Below are positions 43,879-53,012 of a DNA stretch of 64,000 nucleotides, piece after piece. The DNA is from Clostridiales bacterium (GTDB lineage: Bacteria; Bacillota; Clostridia; Saccharofermentanales; Saccharofermentanaceae): NCBI GenBank assembly GCA_017480325.1, contig JAFVAY010000011.1:124001-188000 (forward strand). The letters are read 5' to 3'. A program made the translations under genes and the position numbers. Under the pieces are notes generated by a model, which saw only the letters and a list, made by a program, of their open reading frames with translations, was not told the origin of the DNA and searched no databases. Position 1 is the stretch's first letter; every line of letters begins with the position of its first letter.

Positions 43879-43906
43879 TATTGTAGGTTAAGAGGGCCTT
43901 TTATGT

Positions 43907-45577
43907 ATGGAATTGTTTTCTAGTATTCTCAGTCTCTTAAGCGGCCTGGCGATCTTTATGTATTCCATGAAGATGACTAGCGGAGGACTTGAAGCCGTAG
44001 CCGGAAACAAGCTTAAGACTGTCCTTCAGAAGCTTACAGATAACAGATTTAAGGGTGTCGGAGTCGGCGCCGGAGTCACAGCTCTTATTCAGTCCTCTAC
44101 AGCCGTAACGGTAATGGTCATAGGCTTCGTTAACGCGGGACTCCTCGATCTTCACCAGGCATTGTACGTTATCATGGGTGCCAACATCGGTACCAATATC
44201 ACCTCGCAGTTGATTGCCTTCGATATCGGGGAGTTTGCTCCCATACTCGCGGTAGTCGGTGTGTTCGTAGTTATTTTTACCAAGAACAAGAAGTTCAAAA
44301 GCATAGGAGAGATAGTAACGGGTCTGGGCTTTATATTTATCTCCATGAATATAATGAAGGCGGCGATGGAGCCCTATGCCGATGATCCTGCTCTCGTAAG
44401 TCTGCTGTCCAAGATGGACAATCCTCTTCTCGGAATACTGGTAGGAATAATCTTCGTTAATATCATCAGCAGCTCTGCTGCGGCAGTCGGCATTCTCCAG
44501 GCTCTGGCTATGGCATCTGCCGGTGCCGGCGCTATCGACCTTCAGCATGCGATGTATATTATCATGGGCTTTAACATAGGAACCTGTGTTACGGCGCTGC
44601 TGTCATCCATCGGAACGACTAAGATGGCAGTAAGAGCTGCGTTGATGCACCTGTTCTTCAATGTGATCGGTACGCTTATATTCACACTTCTGGCAGTATT
44701 CCTTCCGGTGGCACACTGGGTAGAGCTATTGTCACCTAATGATGTTGCAAGACAGCTTGCCAACTTTCACCTTGTATTTAACCTGGGTGGAACTCTCCTG
44801 CTGCTTCCTGCGGGTGAGCTAATAGTTAAGCTGGTTAATATTGTAGTTCCGGGTGATGAGTCAGAAAGAGAAGGGCAGCAGTATCTTAAGTATCTGACAC
44901 CTGCCATGCTTCGTCCTGATTTCCAGATCGCCGGTTCATCTGTATACATCACAGCTGTAACAAATGAGATCAAGAGAATGCTCGAGAAGGCTGCAAATAA
45001 TGTAAGCAGAAGCTTAAGGGCAGTGCTTGACAATAACGATAAGGTACAGCAGGAGATAGATGAGAACGAGGAATACGTCGATTACCTTAATAAGGAGATA
45101 TCCTACTATATCTCTCACTGCCTTACTCAGGACCTGACGGAGGAGGATGCTCTTACTTATTCCGCCCTGTTCAAGATCACGGGCAATATCGAGCGAATGG
45201 GGGATCACGCCACTAATATAGCGGGCTACGCCAATATGCTTCAGAATAAGGGGCTTAAGCTTTCCGAATACGCAAGAAGCGAAGTTGAGTCCATGATCGA
45301 TATCATCGAGAAGACGGTTAAGATACTGACTCATAATGACGGCGGTGATATTCATGTCAGAGTCGCCAAGGCCGAGCAGAGGATCGATGATATGACCGAT
45401 CAATACAGAAGCAACCAGCTCGACCGTATGAAGACCGGAGTGTGCAGCGGAGAGGCGTGCGTTATTTATTCCGAGATGCTCACCGATTTTGAGAGATTAG
45501 GTGACCATATGCTTAACATCGCTGAGGCTCAGGAGAGAGTACCGGAGCCTACTGTCGGAAGAAGAGGCAGAAGTTGA
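43907..45577 (+). CDS. Na+/phosphate cotransporter with PhoU-like domain
   Basis: Imports phosphate with sodium. The 556-residue protein has two NptA repeats (ALIQSSTAVTVMVIGFV at ~62-78 and NIISSSAAAVGILQALA at ~185-201), eight or so helices to ~320, then a cytoplasmic PhoU-type helical domain (~340-545, with NIERMGDHATNIAGYA and FERLGDHMLNIAE). ATG 43907 follows AGAGGG; an overlapping ATG at 43903 is a dead end. Its stop overlaps the TTG start of trmL. Confidence 0.92.
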   Translation: MELFSSILSLLSGLAIFMYSMKMTSGGLEAVAGNKLKTVLQKLTDNRFKGVGVGAGVTALIQSSTAVTVMVIGFVNAGLLDLHQALYVIMGANIGTNITSQLIAFDIGEFAPILAVVGVFVVIFTKNKKFKSIGEIVTGLGFIFISMNIMKAAMEPYADDPALVSLLSKMDNPLLGILVGIIFVNIISSSAAAVGILQALAMASAGAGAIDLQHAMYIIMGFNIGTCVTALLSSIGTTKMAVRAALMHLFFNVIGTLIFTLLAVFLPVAHWVELLSPNDVARQLANFHLVFNLGGTLLLLPAGELIVKLVNIVVPGDESEREGQQYLKYLTPAMLRPDFQIAGSSVYITAVTNEIKRMLEKAANNVSRSLRAVLDNNDKVQQEIDENEEYVDYLNKEISYYISHCLTQDLTEEDALTYSALFKITGNIERMGDHATNIAGYANMLQNKGLKLSEYARSEVESMIDIIEKTVKILTHNDGGDIHVRVAKAEQRIDDMTDQYRSNQLDRMKTGVCSGEACVIYSEMLTDFERLGDHMLNIAEAQERVPEPTVGRRGRS

Positions 45578-46116
45578 GGAAAAGGCTTAACGTAGTTCTT
45601 TACGAGCCTGAGATCCCGCAGAATACCGGTAACATAATGAGGACCTGCGTGGCTGCAGGCTTTGCTCTTCATCTTATTAAGCCCCTGGGATTTGATATCG
45701 ACAGCCCTAAGTTCAGACGCGCCACAACTAATCACATCACATGGGCCGACTATGAGCTTTATGAGAATTATGATGACTTCAGAGGCAAAAACCCCGGTGA
45801 ATACTTCTTCATGACAAGATACGGTAAGGTTCCTCCCTCGGATATAGACTTCAAGGGCATTCCCGCAGATAAGGATATATATCTGATCTTCGGTAAGGAG
45901 AGCACGGGTATATCCAAGGATATTCTTAAGGATAATATCGATCGTTGCTTCAGGATCCCTATGACAGGAGAGTGCAGAAGTCTTAACCTAAGTAATGCCG
46001 CGGCGATCGCTGTATACGAGTGCTTAAGGCAGCTGGGATACCCCGAACTGTCTTTCACTGAGGTTCAGAACGGAGAGGATTATCTCGAGTCCTATGACGC
46101 CACTCTGGGAAGATGA
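45574..46116 (+). CDS. trmL: tRNA (cytidine/uridine-2'-O)-methyltransferase TrmL
   Basis: SPOUT-family enzyme that methylates the wobble nucleotide 34 of leucine tRNAs. The 180-residue protein has NVVLYEPEIPQNTGNIMRTC at the N-terminus and the knotted C-terminal SAM site (LIFGKESTGIS, IPMTGECRSLNLSNAAAIAV). It uses a TTG start, with TTGA overlapping the cotransporter stop. It is a housekeeping gene attached to a transporter operon, and its last codons form half of a hairpin shared with the convergent ZIP gene. Confidence 0.95.
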   Translation: MRKRLNVVLYEPEIPQNTGNIMRTCVAAGFALHLIKPLGFDIDSPKFRRATTNHITWADYELYENYDDFRGKNPGEYFFMTRYGKVPPSDIDFKGIPADKDIYLIFGKESTGISKDILKDNIDRCFRIPMTGECRSLNLSNAAAIAVYECLRQLGYPELSFTEVQNGEDYLESYDATLGR

Positions 46117-46128
46117 TCAGCCCAGAGT
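46102..46128. terminator. Bidirectional hairpin holding both stop codons
   Basis: ACTCTGGG (46102-46109) pairs with CCCAGAGT (46121-46128). The 11-base loop contains the stop codons of trmL (46114-46116) and of the convergent ZIP gene (46117-46119). The stem is coding on both strands, giving Thr-Leu-Gly near the end of each protein. T-runs are weak. Confidence 0.6.
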
Positions 46129-46905
46129 CGTATCCAGTATCATCATTATCGCGAAGCCCACGGAAAAGCCTATTGTAGCCATATTAGAATGACTGCCCTC
46201 GGAGGCTTCGGGGATAGTCTCTTCCACTGTAACGAAGATCATGGCTCCTGCCGCGAAGCTCAGAAGATAGGGAAGAAGAGGGATCATTATCCTGGACAGA
46301 AGGATGGTCGCGACAGCTCCTATAGGCTCCACGAGTCCCGATAGGGTCCCGTAGGTGAAGGCCTTGAGCTTCGACTGACCTTCGGACTTTAAGGGCATGG
46401 ATACTATGGCTCCCTCGGGGAAATTCTGTATGGCGATACCTATCGACAGAGCGAGGGCTGCCGAGAAACTGATCGCGGTGTTATCTGCCAGCATACCTGC
46501 GAAGATAGCGCCTACGGCCATACCCTCAGGAAGATTATGGATAGCGACCGCGAGGATCATCATAGTGGTTTTGTGAAGCGAAGACTTGGGTCCGTCAGGC
46601 TCATCCAGTCCAAGGTGAAGGTGAGGGACTGACTTATCGATAATGATAAGCATGACGATGCCGAGCATGAAGCCGATTATCGCCGGGATGAAGCTTAACT
46701 TCCCGAGCCCGTTATCCTGCGACATCTCCATGGAGGGGATAAGAAGCGACCATACCGAGGCTGCCATCATTACCCCGGAGGCGAAGCCCAGAAGTATCTT
46801 CTGAAGCAGGGGATTGACCTTATCCTTCATTAGGAAAACAAGCGCGGCGCCGAGTGTGGTACCCGCGAAAGGAAGCAATAAACCTATAGCTATCTGTAGT
46901 GTCAT
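46117..46905 (-). CDS. ZIP-family divalent metal transporter
   Basis: Moves zinc (or manganese/iron) into the cytoplasm. The 262-residue protein has about eight helices and the metal-site pair HNLPEGMAVGA (helix 4) and QNFPEGAIVSMPL (helix 5), the ZIP signature of the GufA/ZupT group. There is a His-containing loop (VPHLHLGLDE). ATG 46905 behind AGAAGGG is chosen; an upstream TTG is in frame. It is convergent with trmL and divergent from the permease gene. Confidence 0.9.
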   Translation of the reverse strand: MTLQIAIGLLLPFAGTTLGAALVFLMKDKVNPLLQKILLGFASGVMMAASVWSLLIPSMEMSQDNGLGKLSFIPAIIGFMLGIVMLIIIDKSVPHLHLGLDEPDGPKSSLHKTTMMILAVAIHNLPEGMAVGAIFAGMLADNTAISFSAALALSIGIAIQNFPEGAIVSMPLKSEGQSKLKAFTYGTLSGLVEPIGAVATILLSRIMIPLLPYLLSFAAGAMIFVTVEETIPEASEGSHSNMATIGFSVGFAIMMILDTTLG

Positions 46906-47017
46906 AAGAAGCCCTTCTATTTTTTGTAACAATGTTAATTTTTCTGATGATATTCTATATCTAATATGCTATATTCTTAAAGATAAATTTTATGTTATAT
47001 GTTCATGGAGGTTTGTT

Positions 47018-48364
47018 ATGGGTGAACAAAAGAACGGCATATACGATGCCAGGACACTGGGAATACCCAGAATGATAATACTTGGTCTCCAGCACATGTT
47101 CGCTATGTTCGGTGCGACCGTCTTAGTGCCTGCTCTTACGGGGCTGTCGGTTTCCGCCACACTGCTTTTCGCAGGATTGGGTACACTGCTGTTTCACTTC
47201 CTTACCAAGCGTAAGGTACCTGCTTTCCTGGGATCTTCCTTTGCTTTCATTGGAGGCTATGCGGCGATAGCGCCTAACGGAGAGAAAGAGCTTCTGCCTT
47301 ATGCATGTCTGGGTGTTGCTGCCGCAGGACTTCTGTATCTGGTTCTCGCAGGCCTTATTAAGGCATTCGGACAGAAGAAGGTAATGCGTTTCTTCCCGCC
47401 TATAGTTACAGGACCTATCATCATCGCTATAGGTCTTACACTTTCCAAGTCGGCTATCGACAACTGTAAAACTAACTGGGGCGTAGCTCTTGTTGCTATC
47501 CTCATTGTTGTAGTTTGCAATATCTACGGCAAGGGCATGGTTAAGATCGTTCCTATCATCATGGGTGTTATTGCTTCCTACATTCTGGCAGCGATCCTCG
47601 GTGAGGTTGACTTCACCGCAGTTAAGGAGGCCGCATGGATCGGACTTCCCTTCAATATGAATGATACGGTCTTTGCTATCTTCAAGGCTCCTAACACATC
47701 GCTGATAGTAACCTCCATTATCACTATAATGCCTATCGCACTGGCTACCATGGTAGAGCATATCGGAGATATCTCTGCTATCTCGTCTACAACAAACAGG
47801 AATTTCATAGAGGATCCCGGACTTCACAGAACCTTGTTGGGTGACGGTCTAGCGACTATCCTCGCTTCACTGTTCGGTGCACCGGCCAATACTACCTACG
47901 GCGAGAACACGGGCGTTCTGTCACTTACAAAGGTTTATGATCCTGCTGTTATAAGGATCGCTGCCATATTCGCAGCCGTAGTTTCCTTCAGCCCGAAGTT
48001 CGCAGCTCTTATCGCATCCATGCCGGCATCTACGGTAGGCGGTGTTTCGATAGTTCTCTACGGTATGATCTCCTCTGTAGGTGTAAGGAACCTTGTTGAG
48101 AATCAGGTTGACTTCAGTAAGGGACGTAACCTCATCATCTCTGCCCTGATCCTGGGTCTTGCCATCGGAATTAACTACAGCGGTTCCATCGTCTTCCCTA
48201 TAGGGAATGTATCCATCTCCCTCTCGGGTCTTGCAGTCGGAGCCCTCGTAGGTATCATCTTTAACGCTATCCTTCCTCTGGACGAGAAGGAGTACAAGGG
48301 CCTTAATAAGGATTATAAGAGCGAGGAGGATGAGAACGAGGAGAAGGCAAGCAAGAAGGCTTAA
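47018..48364 (+). CDS. Uracil/xanthine permease family transporter
   Basis: Nucleobase:cation symporter of the NCS2/UraA type. The 448-residue protein has 14 hydrophobic segments and typical UraA stretches: RTLGIPRMIILGLQHMFAMF at the N-terminus, FLGSSFAFIGGYAAI (~70-84), ATMVEHIGDISAIS (the QH/EH substrate motif) and NTTYGENTGVLSLTKVYDP. The EH form suggests uracil. ATG 47018 follows GGAGG at 47007; an upstream open frame is not needed. No PyrR-type attenuator is visible in the leader. Terminator at 48395. Confidence 0.92.
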   Translation: MGEQKNGIYDARTLGIPRMIILGLQHMFAMFGATVLVPALTGLSVSATLLFAGLGTLLFHFLTKRKVPAFLGSSFAFIGGYAAIAPNGEKELLPYACLGVAAAGLLYLVLAGLIKAFGQKKVMRFFPPIVTGPIIIAIGLTLSKSAIDNCKTNWGVALVAILIVVVCNIYGKGMVKIVPIIMGVIASYILAAILGEVDFTAVKEAAWIGLPFNMNDTVFAIFKAPNTSLIVTSIITIMPIALATMVEHIGDISAISSTTNRNFIEDPGLHRTLLGDGLATILASLFGAPANTTYGENTGVLSLTKVYDPAVIRIAAIFAAVVSFSPKFAALIASMPASTVGGVSIVLYGMISSVGVRNLVENQVDFSKGRNLIISALILGLAIGINYSGSIVFPIGNVSISLSGLAVGALVGIIFNAILPLDEKEYKGLNKDYKSEEDENEEKASKKA

Positions 48365-48394
48365 TTCTCATCGAATCGTAAAATTGATCCTGAT

Positions 48395-48422
48395 AAGACG
48401 CCGCTTCGGCGGCGTCTTTAAT
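48395..48422 (+). terminator. Terminator after the nucleobase permease gene
   Basis: AAGACGCCGC-TTCG-GCGGCGTCTT: a perfect ten-pair stem with a stable TTCG loop and TTTAAT. Confidence 0.9.
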
Positions 48423-48437
48423 GTTAGAATATAGAGT

Positions 48438-49595
48438 ATGAAGAAAGTATTGATATTAGGTTGTAACGGAATAACGGATTTTATCGTGGAACGGCTCATG
48501 TCGGTCGCCACGATAAGCGAGATCATTATTGCTTCTGAGGACAAGGCAAGATGTGACGAGCTCCGTAAGAAGTATTCCGGGAAGGGTCCCAGAATCACAA
48601 CAGCGAGAGTGGATCTTAATAATGAACAGGGAACCAAGATGATGCTGTCCATCACCAACCCTGACGTTATTGTTAATATCGTGCCGCCCAAGTTCAGTCT
48701 GACGGTCATGAAGCTGGCGCTGGATATCGGCGCAGATTATATAGATGGCGCTCTATATAATATAGGAGAGGGCGATCTTCTGGCGGAGCAGTTCAGTCTG
48801 TTCGGTGATTTCAGATCCAAGGCGAGAATGGCCGTCGCCGGCTGCGCTATGAATCCCGCTATCCTGACATCTCTTGTCAGGATAGCAATGAGAGATGAAT
48901 TTGATACTATAAGTAGCGCCGATATATTCGAGATGGAGATAAGCTCTGAGAATCCCGAAGGTACGAAGGCCGTGATTATAGAGAACGGCGAGAAGCAGGA
49001 GCGTAAGGCTTTATCCGAGAATATAGTTATCGATGAGTCCGTTGAGGCCATAGGAGGACGTAAGCTTTTCCTTGCCGATAATGATGTCATTCAGGATTTT
49101 CTTAAGGAGATCCCCGGAATCGCCAATGTTAGATGCTTCGTATCTTACGAGGCGGAGGAGAAGCCGGATTACACAGAGGAGCTTAATAAGCTGGGGATGC
49201 TCTCGGAGGAACCGATAGAGGTATTCCCCGGAATCAGGATAAGTCCGCTTGAGTTCTGGGAGAAATATCAGGCCTCTAAGAAGCCAGAGAAGACCATAGG
49301 CGGTGAATGTGCTGCCGGTGTGGTCATCGAAGGTGAGAGATTCGGAAGGAAGAAGAAGGAGATAATCTACTTCACAGGTGACAATAACCGGGTTATGGAA
49401 GAGTACGGGATGCTTGCAGGTAAGCTTTACGATGCTCATGCACTTCTTAACGGCATCATACTTATCTGCAGCGGACGTTGGCTTAAGAGCGGAGTATTTA
49501 CCCCGTGTGCTTTCGAGCCGGATCTTCTTATTAACGGAATAAAGAATACGGGCCTTGCTATCAGGACGCAGGAATTGTCACCCGAGGTAAAGTGA
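48438..49595 (+). CDS. Saccharopine-dehydrogenase-like oxidoreductase
   Basis: NAD(P)-dependent enzyme of the saccharopine reductase/carboxynorspermidine dehydrogenase superfamily. The 385-residue protein has an N-terminal Rossmann domain (KKVLILGCNGITDFIVERLM, with GCNG in place of GAGGVG), DVIVNIVPPKFSLTVMKLAL and ADYIDGALYN, and a C-terminal catalytic domain ending LLNGIILICSGRWLKSGVFT. Polyamine or lysine metabolism are both possible. It lies 9 bases upstream of the response regulator, so it may share its transcript. Confidence 0.8.
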   Translation: MKKVLILGCNGITDFIVERLMSVATISEIIIASEDKARCDELRKKYSGKGPRITTARVDLNNEQGTKMMLSITNPDVIVNIVPPKFSLTVMKLALDIGADYIDGALYNIGEGDLLAEQFSLFGDFRSKARMAVAGCAMNPAILTSLVRIAMRDEFDTISSADIFEMEISSENPEGTKAVIIENGEKQERKALSENIVIDESVEAIGGRKLFLADNDVIQDFLKEIPGIANVRCFVSYEAEEKPDYTEELNKLGMLSEEPIEVFPGIRISPLEFWEKYQASKKPEKTIGGECAAGVVIEGERFGRKKKEIIYFTGDNNRVMEEYGMLAGKLYDAHALLNGIILICSGRWLKSGVFTPCAFEPDLLINGIKNTGLAIRTQELSPEVK

Positions 49596-49604
49596 GGAAT
49601 AGAT

Positions 49605-50309
49605 ATGGACGTTAATGCCCCAAGAGTATTGATAGTAGAGGATGATGAGAATATTAATAACCTTCTCAGGGAGGCTCTTACCAAGCACGGACTTAACTGT
49701 ACTCAGGCCTTCTCGGGAACAGAGGGACTTATAGTCTTTAAGAACGATAAATTCGATCTGGCCCTTCTGGATCTTATGATGCCTGGTATGGACGGTCAGA
49801 TGCTGACACAAAGGATAAGAGAGGTGTCCAAGGTTCCGATCATTATCGTGTCTGCCAAGAGCAGTGTGGATTCTAAGGTAGATCTTCTTAAGACAGGGGC
49901 CGATGACTTTGTGGGTAAGCCCTTTGAGCTTAAGGAGCTGCTTGCCAGAGTTGATGTTCAGCTAAGACATAACGAGACAACAGATACGGCCGAGGGCATT
50001 GACGCTTCGGCTCCCAGAGCATTCAAGGATCTTGTTCTCGACAGCAGCAAGTTCCAGGTCACGGTGAAGGGCAATGATATCGGTCTTACGAGGCAGGAGT
50101 TCAAGATATTGGAGCTTTTCCTGCAGTATCCCGGGAAGGTCTTCTCTAAGCGCGAGATATATGAGTATGCATGGAACGATATCTACATCGGAGAGGATAA
50201 GACCATCAACGTTCATATAAGTAATATCAGGACGAAGATCAAGAAATACTCAGAGGACGAATATATCGATACTATCTGGGGTGTGGGGTTCCGTCTGTCC
50301 AAATCTTAA
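49605..50309 (+). CDS. OmpR-family response regulator
   Basis: The 234-residue protein has a receiver domain with Asp56 (LALLDLMMPGMDGQ), Lys in GKPFEL, and a winged helix (~135-232, DKTINVHISNIRTKIKKY, IWGVGFRLSKS). The cognate kinase is four genes away at 53009, with ABC genes between. Direct repeats at 50304-50330 overlap its 3' end and are the likely target for controlling the ABC genes. Confidence 0.93.
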   Translation: MDVNAPRVLIVEDDENINNLLREALTKHGLNCTQAFSGTEGLIVFKNDKFDLALLDLMMPGMDGQMLTQRIREVSKVPIIIVSAKSSVDSKVDLLKTGADDFVGKPFELKELLARVDVQLRHNETTDTAEGIDASAPRAFKDLVLDSSKFQVTVKGNDIGLTRQEFKILELFLQYPGKVFSKREIYEYAWNDIYIGEDKTINVHISNIRTKIKKYSEDEYIDTIWGVGFRLSKS

Positions 50310-50330
50310 CCATTTCTTTAACTAATCTTT
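50304..50330. promoter_or_regulatory. Three 11-base-spaced repeats, candidate response-regulator box
   Basis: TCTTA (50304-50308), TCTTT (50315-50319) and TCTTT (50326-50330) are exactly 11 bases apart. This is the spacing of NisR/OmpR-type binding sites. They lie 60-86 bases ahead of the ABC ATPase gene; a possible -10 GATAAT lies at 50354-50359. Confidence 0.55.
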
Positions 50331-50389
50331 GTCCATTCCGAGGGCTCCCGTAGGATAATAGTAGATATTAATTCCATAAGGAGAATCTC

Positions 50390-51316
50390 ATGGAAGATTA
50401 TCTGCTCGTAACATCGGAACTGACCAAGATATACAAGGATACTACTGCTGTTGACCGTGTGAATATCCATATCAAAAAGGGGTCGATCTACGGCCTTATC
50501 GGCAAGAATGGCGCAGGCAAGACAACCATCATGAAGATGATCGCCGGGTTGGCGACCCCTACCGCAGGGTCTTTCGAGTATACGGGTTTTCAGGGGAGCG
50601 TAAACGAGGCCTTCTCGAGGATAGGATCTCTTATAGAGTCTCCTGCCATCGACCCGAATCTTACGGCGTATAACAATATCAAGATAAAGTGCCTGGCCTA
50701 CGGCATAGGAGATAAGCAGTACATCAATAATCTTCTTGAGATAGTGGGACTTCCACAGACCGGGAAGAAGAAGGCAGGAAGATTCTCGCTAGGGCAGAAG
50801 CAGAGATTAGGTATCGCTATGGCTTTGGTGGGCGATCCGGATTTCCTTATTCTGGATGAGCCTATTAACGGACTCGATCCGCAGGGTATCGCGGAGATAA
50901 GGCAGATGCTCTCGAAGCTTAATCAGGATAGAGGTATAACTATTCTTATATCGAGTCACATTCTTGAGGAGCTTTCAAAGCTTGCTACGGATTATGCGAT
51001 CATCGATAACGGAAGGATCGTGGAGGAATCCACAAGCAGAGAGCTCCGTGAGAAGTGCAGAGATAAGATAGCCATAAAGACGCCCGATGCCTCTAAGGCG
51101 ATCCCTATCATAGACGGCTTAGGCTTTGCGGATTATAGCGTAGTTAACGATAAGACAATTCATATATTTGACAGGTTATCGGATATTACAATCCTCAACA
51201 TGGAACTGGCGAAGGCTCAGATACCGGTGGAATCCATAGGGATCGAGTCCTCGGACCTCGAGGAGTATTTCCTCAAGGTTACGGGGACCGTCCCCGGTGA
51301 GCGTTCGAAGGGATAA
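50390..51316 (+). CDS. ABC transporter ATP-binding protein (bacitracin/lantibiotic type)
   Basis: ATPase of a lantibiotic-immunity-like exporter. The 308-residue protein has Walker A GKNGAGKT (38-45), signature FSLGQKQRLG (~134-143), Walker B FLILDEPINGLDP and H-loop SSHILEE. A C-terminal ~80-residue extension is typical of the BcrA/NisF class. ATG 50390 follows AAGGAG. Two permeases follow, giving the BcrAB or NisFEG arrangement. Confidence 0.92.
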   Translation: MEDYLLVTSELTKIYKDTTAVDRVNIHIKKGSIYGLIGKNGAGKTTIMKMIAGLATPTAGSFEYTGFQGSVNEAFSRIGSLIESPAIDPNLTAYNNIKIKCLAYGIGDKQYINNLLEIVGLPQTGKKKAGRFSLGQKQRLGIAMALVGDPDFLILDEPINGLDPQGIAEIRQMLSKLNQDRGITILISSHILEELSKLATDYAIIDNGRIVEESTSRELREKCRDKIAIKTPDASKAIPIIDGLGFADYSVVNDKTIHIFDRLSDITILNMELAKAQIPVESIGIESSDLEEYFLKVTGTVPGERSKG

Positions 51317-51327
51317 GGGGGATAGCG

Positions 51328-52266
51328 ATGTTTGCTCGTGCTTTTAAATCGGAAGCGTACAGGATATTCAATATGAAGAGCACCTTCATTCTGCCGGCGG
51401 TGCTGATAGTATCGGTGTTGATAACGAATTTCATTTATCTTGCAATTAATATGGAGCCCTTAGGCTTCACCCGCGAGAGAGTAGATGAGCTTCAGGAGAT
51501 GGGGACTGATGTGGAGGGCTATCAGGATAGCTTTATGGCGGGCTTCCAGTCAGGAATCAACTCGGCCAACATGATGATAGAGGAAGAGGAGGAAGAGATT
51601 CCTGAGGATTATCAGATATTCGGAGAAGGCCTGTACTATTACGAAGATGTGGCTACCATATTCTCGCTTGATGTCGGAGGCCTTCACGAGCTTCTGATGA
51701 TGGCGATCTTTATCGGACTATACATCGGAAGCGTATACAAGACCGGGATGGATAAGAACCTCAGTATATTCGCAGGAAGAAGAGGTCTTCTGTTCGGCGT
51801 CAGAATGCTGATGATAGCGCTATATTCTCTGGTAATTCATCTTATTAATCTACTTACGGCGATACTGTCTATGGCGATGATGGGAGAGTCTGTACGACTC
51901 GGATTTGATAAAGCGTTCTACCTTTATTTCCTTGTGACATGGATACTTACCATAGCCTTCGGATGCGTTGTTATGTCCGTAACTCATATCACAAGGTCCA
52001 AGGCTGCCGGCATGACGCTGGGAATACTTCTGTCAGTCGGTATTCTGTCGACTATCGTATCTGTGGTGTCTTTGATCCTTCAGAAGAGGTACGATCTTGC
52101 CATGGGCTTTAATCTCGGGAATTACACGTTGACTCATAACCTATCCGCCATGAATCTGTATTCTGATGGGCATTTCACAGTCAGGGCCCTGATATGTGCG
52201 GCAGTTTACTTCTGCTTAGCTTATATTGGAAGTCTGATCGTGGTACGCAGAAGAGATATCGCCTGA
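51328..52266 (+). CDS. ABC-2 type permease subunit 1
   Basis: A 312-residue membrane protein with an N-terminal helix (~20-38), an extracellular acidic segment of about 90 residues (EEEEEIPEDYQIF), then five helices from ~125 to the end. It pairs with the ATPase and a second permease, as in lantibiotic immunity ABC systems. ATG follows AGGGGG, and the next gene starts within its stop codon (one-base overlap). Confidence 0.85.
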   Translation: MFARAFKSEAYRIFNMKSTFILPAVLIVSVLITNFIYLAINMEPLGFTRERVDELQEMGTDVEGYQDSFMAGFQSGINSANMMIEEEEEEIPEDYQIFGEGLYYYEDVATIFSLDVGGLHELLMMAIFIGLYIGSVYKTGMDKNLSIFAGRRGLLFGVRMLMIALYSLVIHLINLLTAILSMAMMGESVRLGFDKAFYLYFLVTWILTIAFGCVVMSVTHITRSKAAGMTLGILLSVGILSTIVSVVSLILQKRYDLAMGFNLGNYTLTHNLSAMNLYSDGHFTVRALICAAVYFCLAYIGSLIVVRRRDIA

Positions 52267-53012
52267 TGTTCGGAAATCTTGTACGCGTAGAGCTCATAAG
52301 ACTTTTCCATAACAAGGCTCTGAAGGCCTGCGGTGTGATCGGGCTGTTTCTGATCCTGTTCTATGCCATCCTCGCAGACGGTCTCATATCTATGGGTGCC
52401 CTGGAGATCATGGATATGGGAGATGATCCGTCATATGCCTTTAAGATAGTGCTGTTTGCTACTTCCTTTGCTTTGGCGATGACTATAGTAGCCCCGATGA
52501 CTGTTATAAGTACGACCTGTGAATATCAGACCTTAAGACTGGCAGTTAACTTCGAGGGGACTATAAGAAACAGATTCAAGCTTTGTCTGTCTGAGATCAC
52601 GGGAATTGTGATATTCGTACTGCTTCTGAATCTTCTTGTATTCCCGGGGGTGCTCATAACTTTTCTGGGGGAGCCGGTAGGCTTTAATGTTCTGATTAAT
52701 GATGACGCTCTTAATCCGTTGCTGATCTATGTCGGAGTGACGCTGGTCAATCTTTACTACTGTATAGTTGTCTATCTTATCTCGAAGCTGGTCGCAAGGA
52801 TCCCCGTTGCTGTCGGCATCAGCGTGTTCCTGGGTGTTTTCGAGATAACATTACTGTTCTTCGGATTAGGAATAACAAGCGGGATCGAGAGTACCGGAGC
52901 CTCCGTACCTGATGTAGTATGGAACGTGTTAGCATTCGTTTTTCTCGGGATGCCGGTAATAGTGCCGAGTATTATGCTTGCCGTAAAGTACAGAAGGACA
53001 GACCGCATATGA
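52266..53012 (+). CDS. ABC-2 type permease subunit 2
   Basis: A 248-residue membrane protein with six hydrophobic helices. It starts at ATG 52266, sharing one base with the previous stop (TGATG), with MFGNLVRVELIRLFHNKALK as the usual permease N-terminus. The final ATGA overlaps the kinase start. A longer upstream reading frame would overlap the previous gene and is rejected. Confidence 0.85.
   Translation: MFGNLVRVELIRLFHNKALKACGVIGLFLILFYAILADGLISMGALEIMDMGDDPSYAFKIVLFATSFALAMTIVAPMTVISTTCEYQTLRLAVNFEGTIRNRFKLCLSEITGIVIFVLLLNLLVFPGVLITFLGEPVGFNVLINDDALNPLLIYVGVTLVNLYYCIVVYLISKLVARIPVAVGISVFLGVFEITLLFFGLGITSGIESTGASVPDVVWNVLAFVFLGMPVIVPSIMLAVKYRRTDRI

Noticed and set aside
43856-43898. A hairpin GGTCCTCT...AGAGGGCC in the Na/Pi cotransporter leader
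   Set aside because: The arms overlap the promoter spacer and the ribosome binding site and contain a mismatch; likely coincidence.
46933-47017. A PyrR-binding attenuator ahead of the uracil/xanthine permease
   Set aside because: The leader is under 90 bases and shows no terminator/antiterminator pair or conserved PyrR anti-antiterminator loop.
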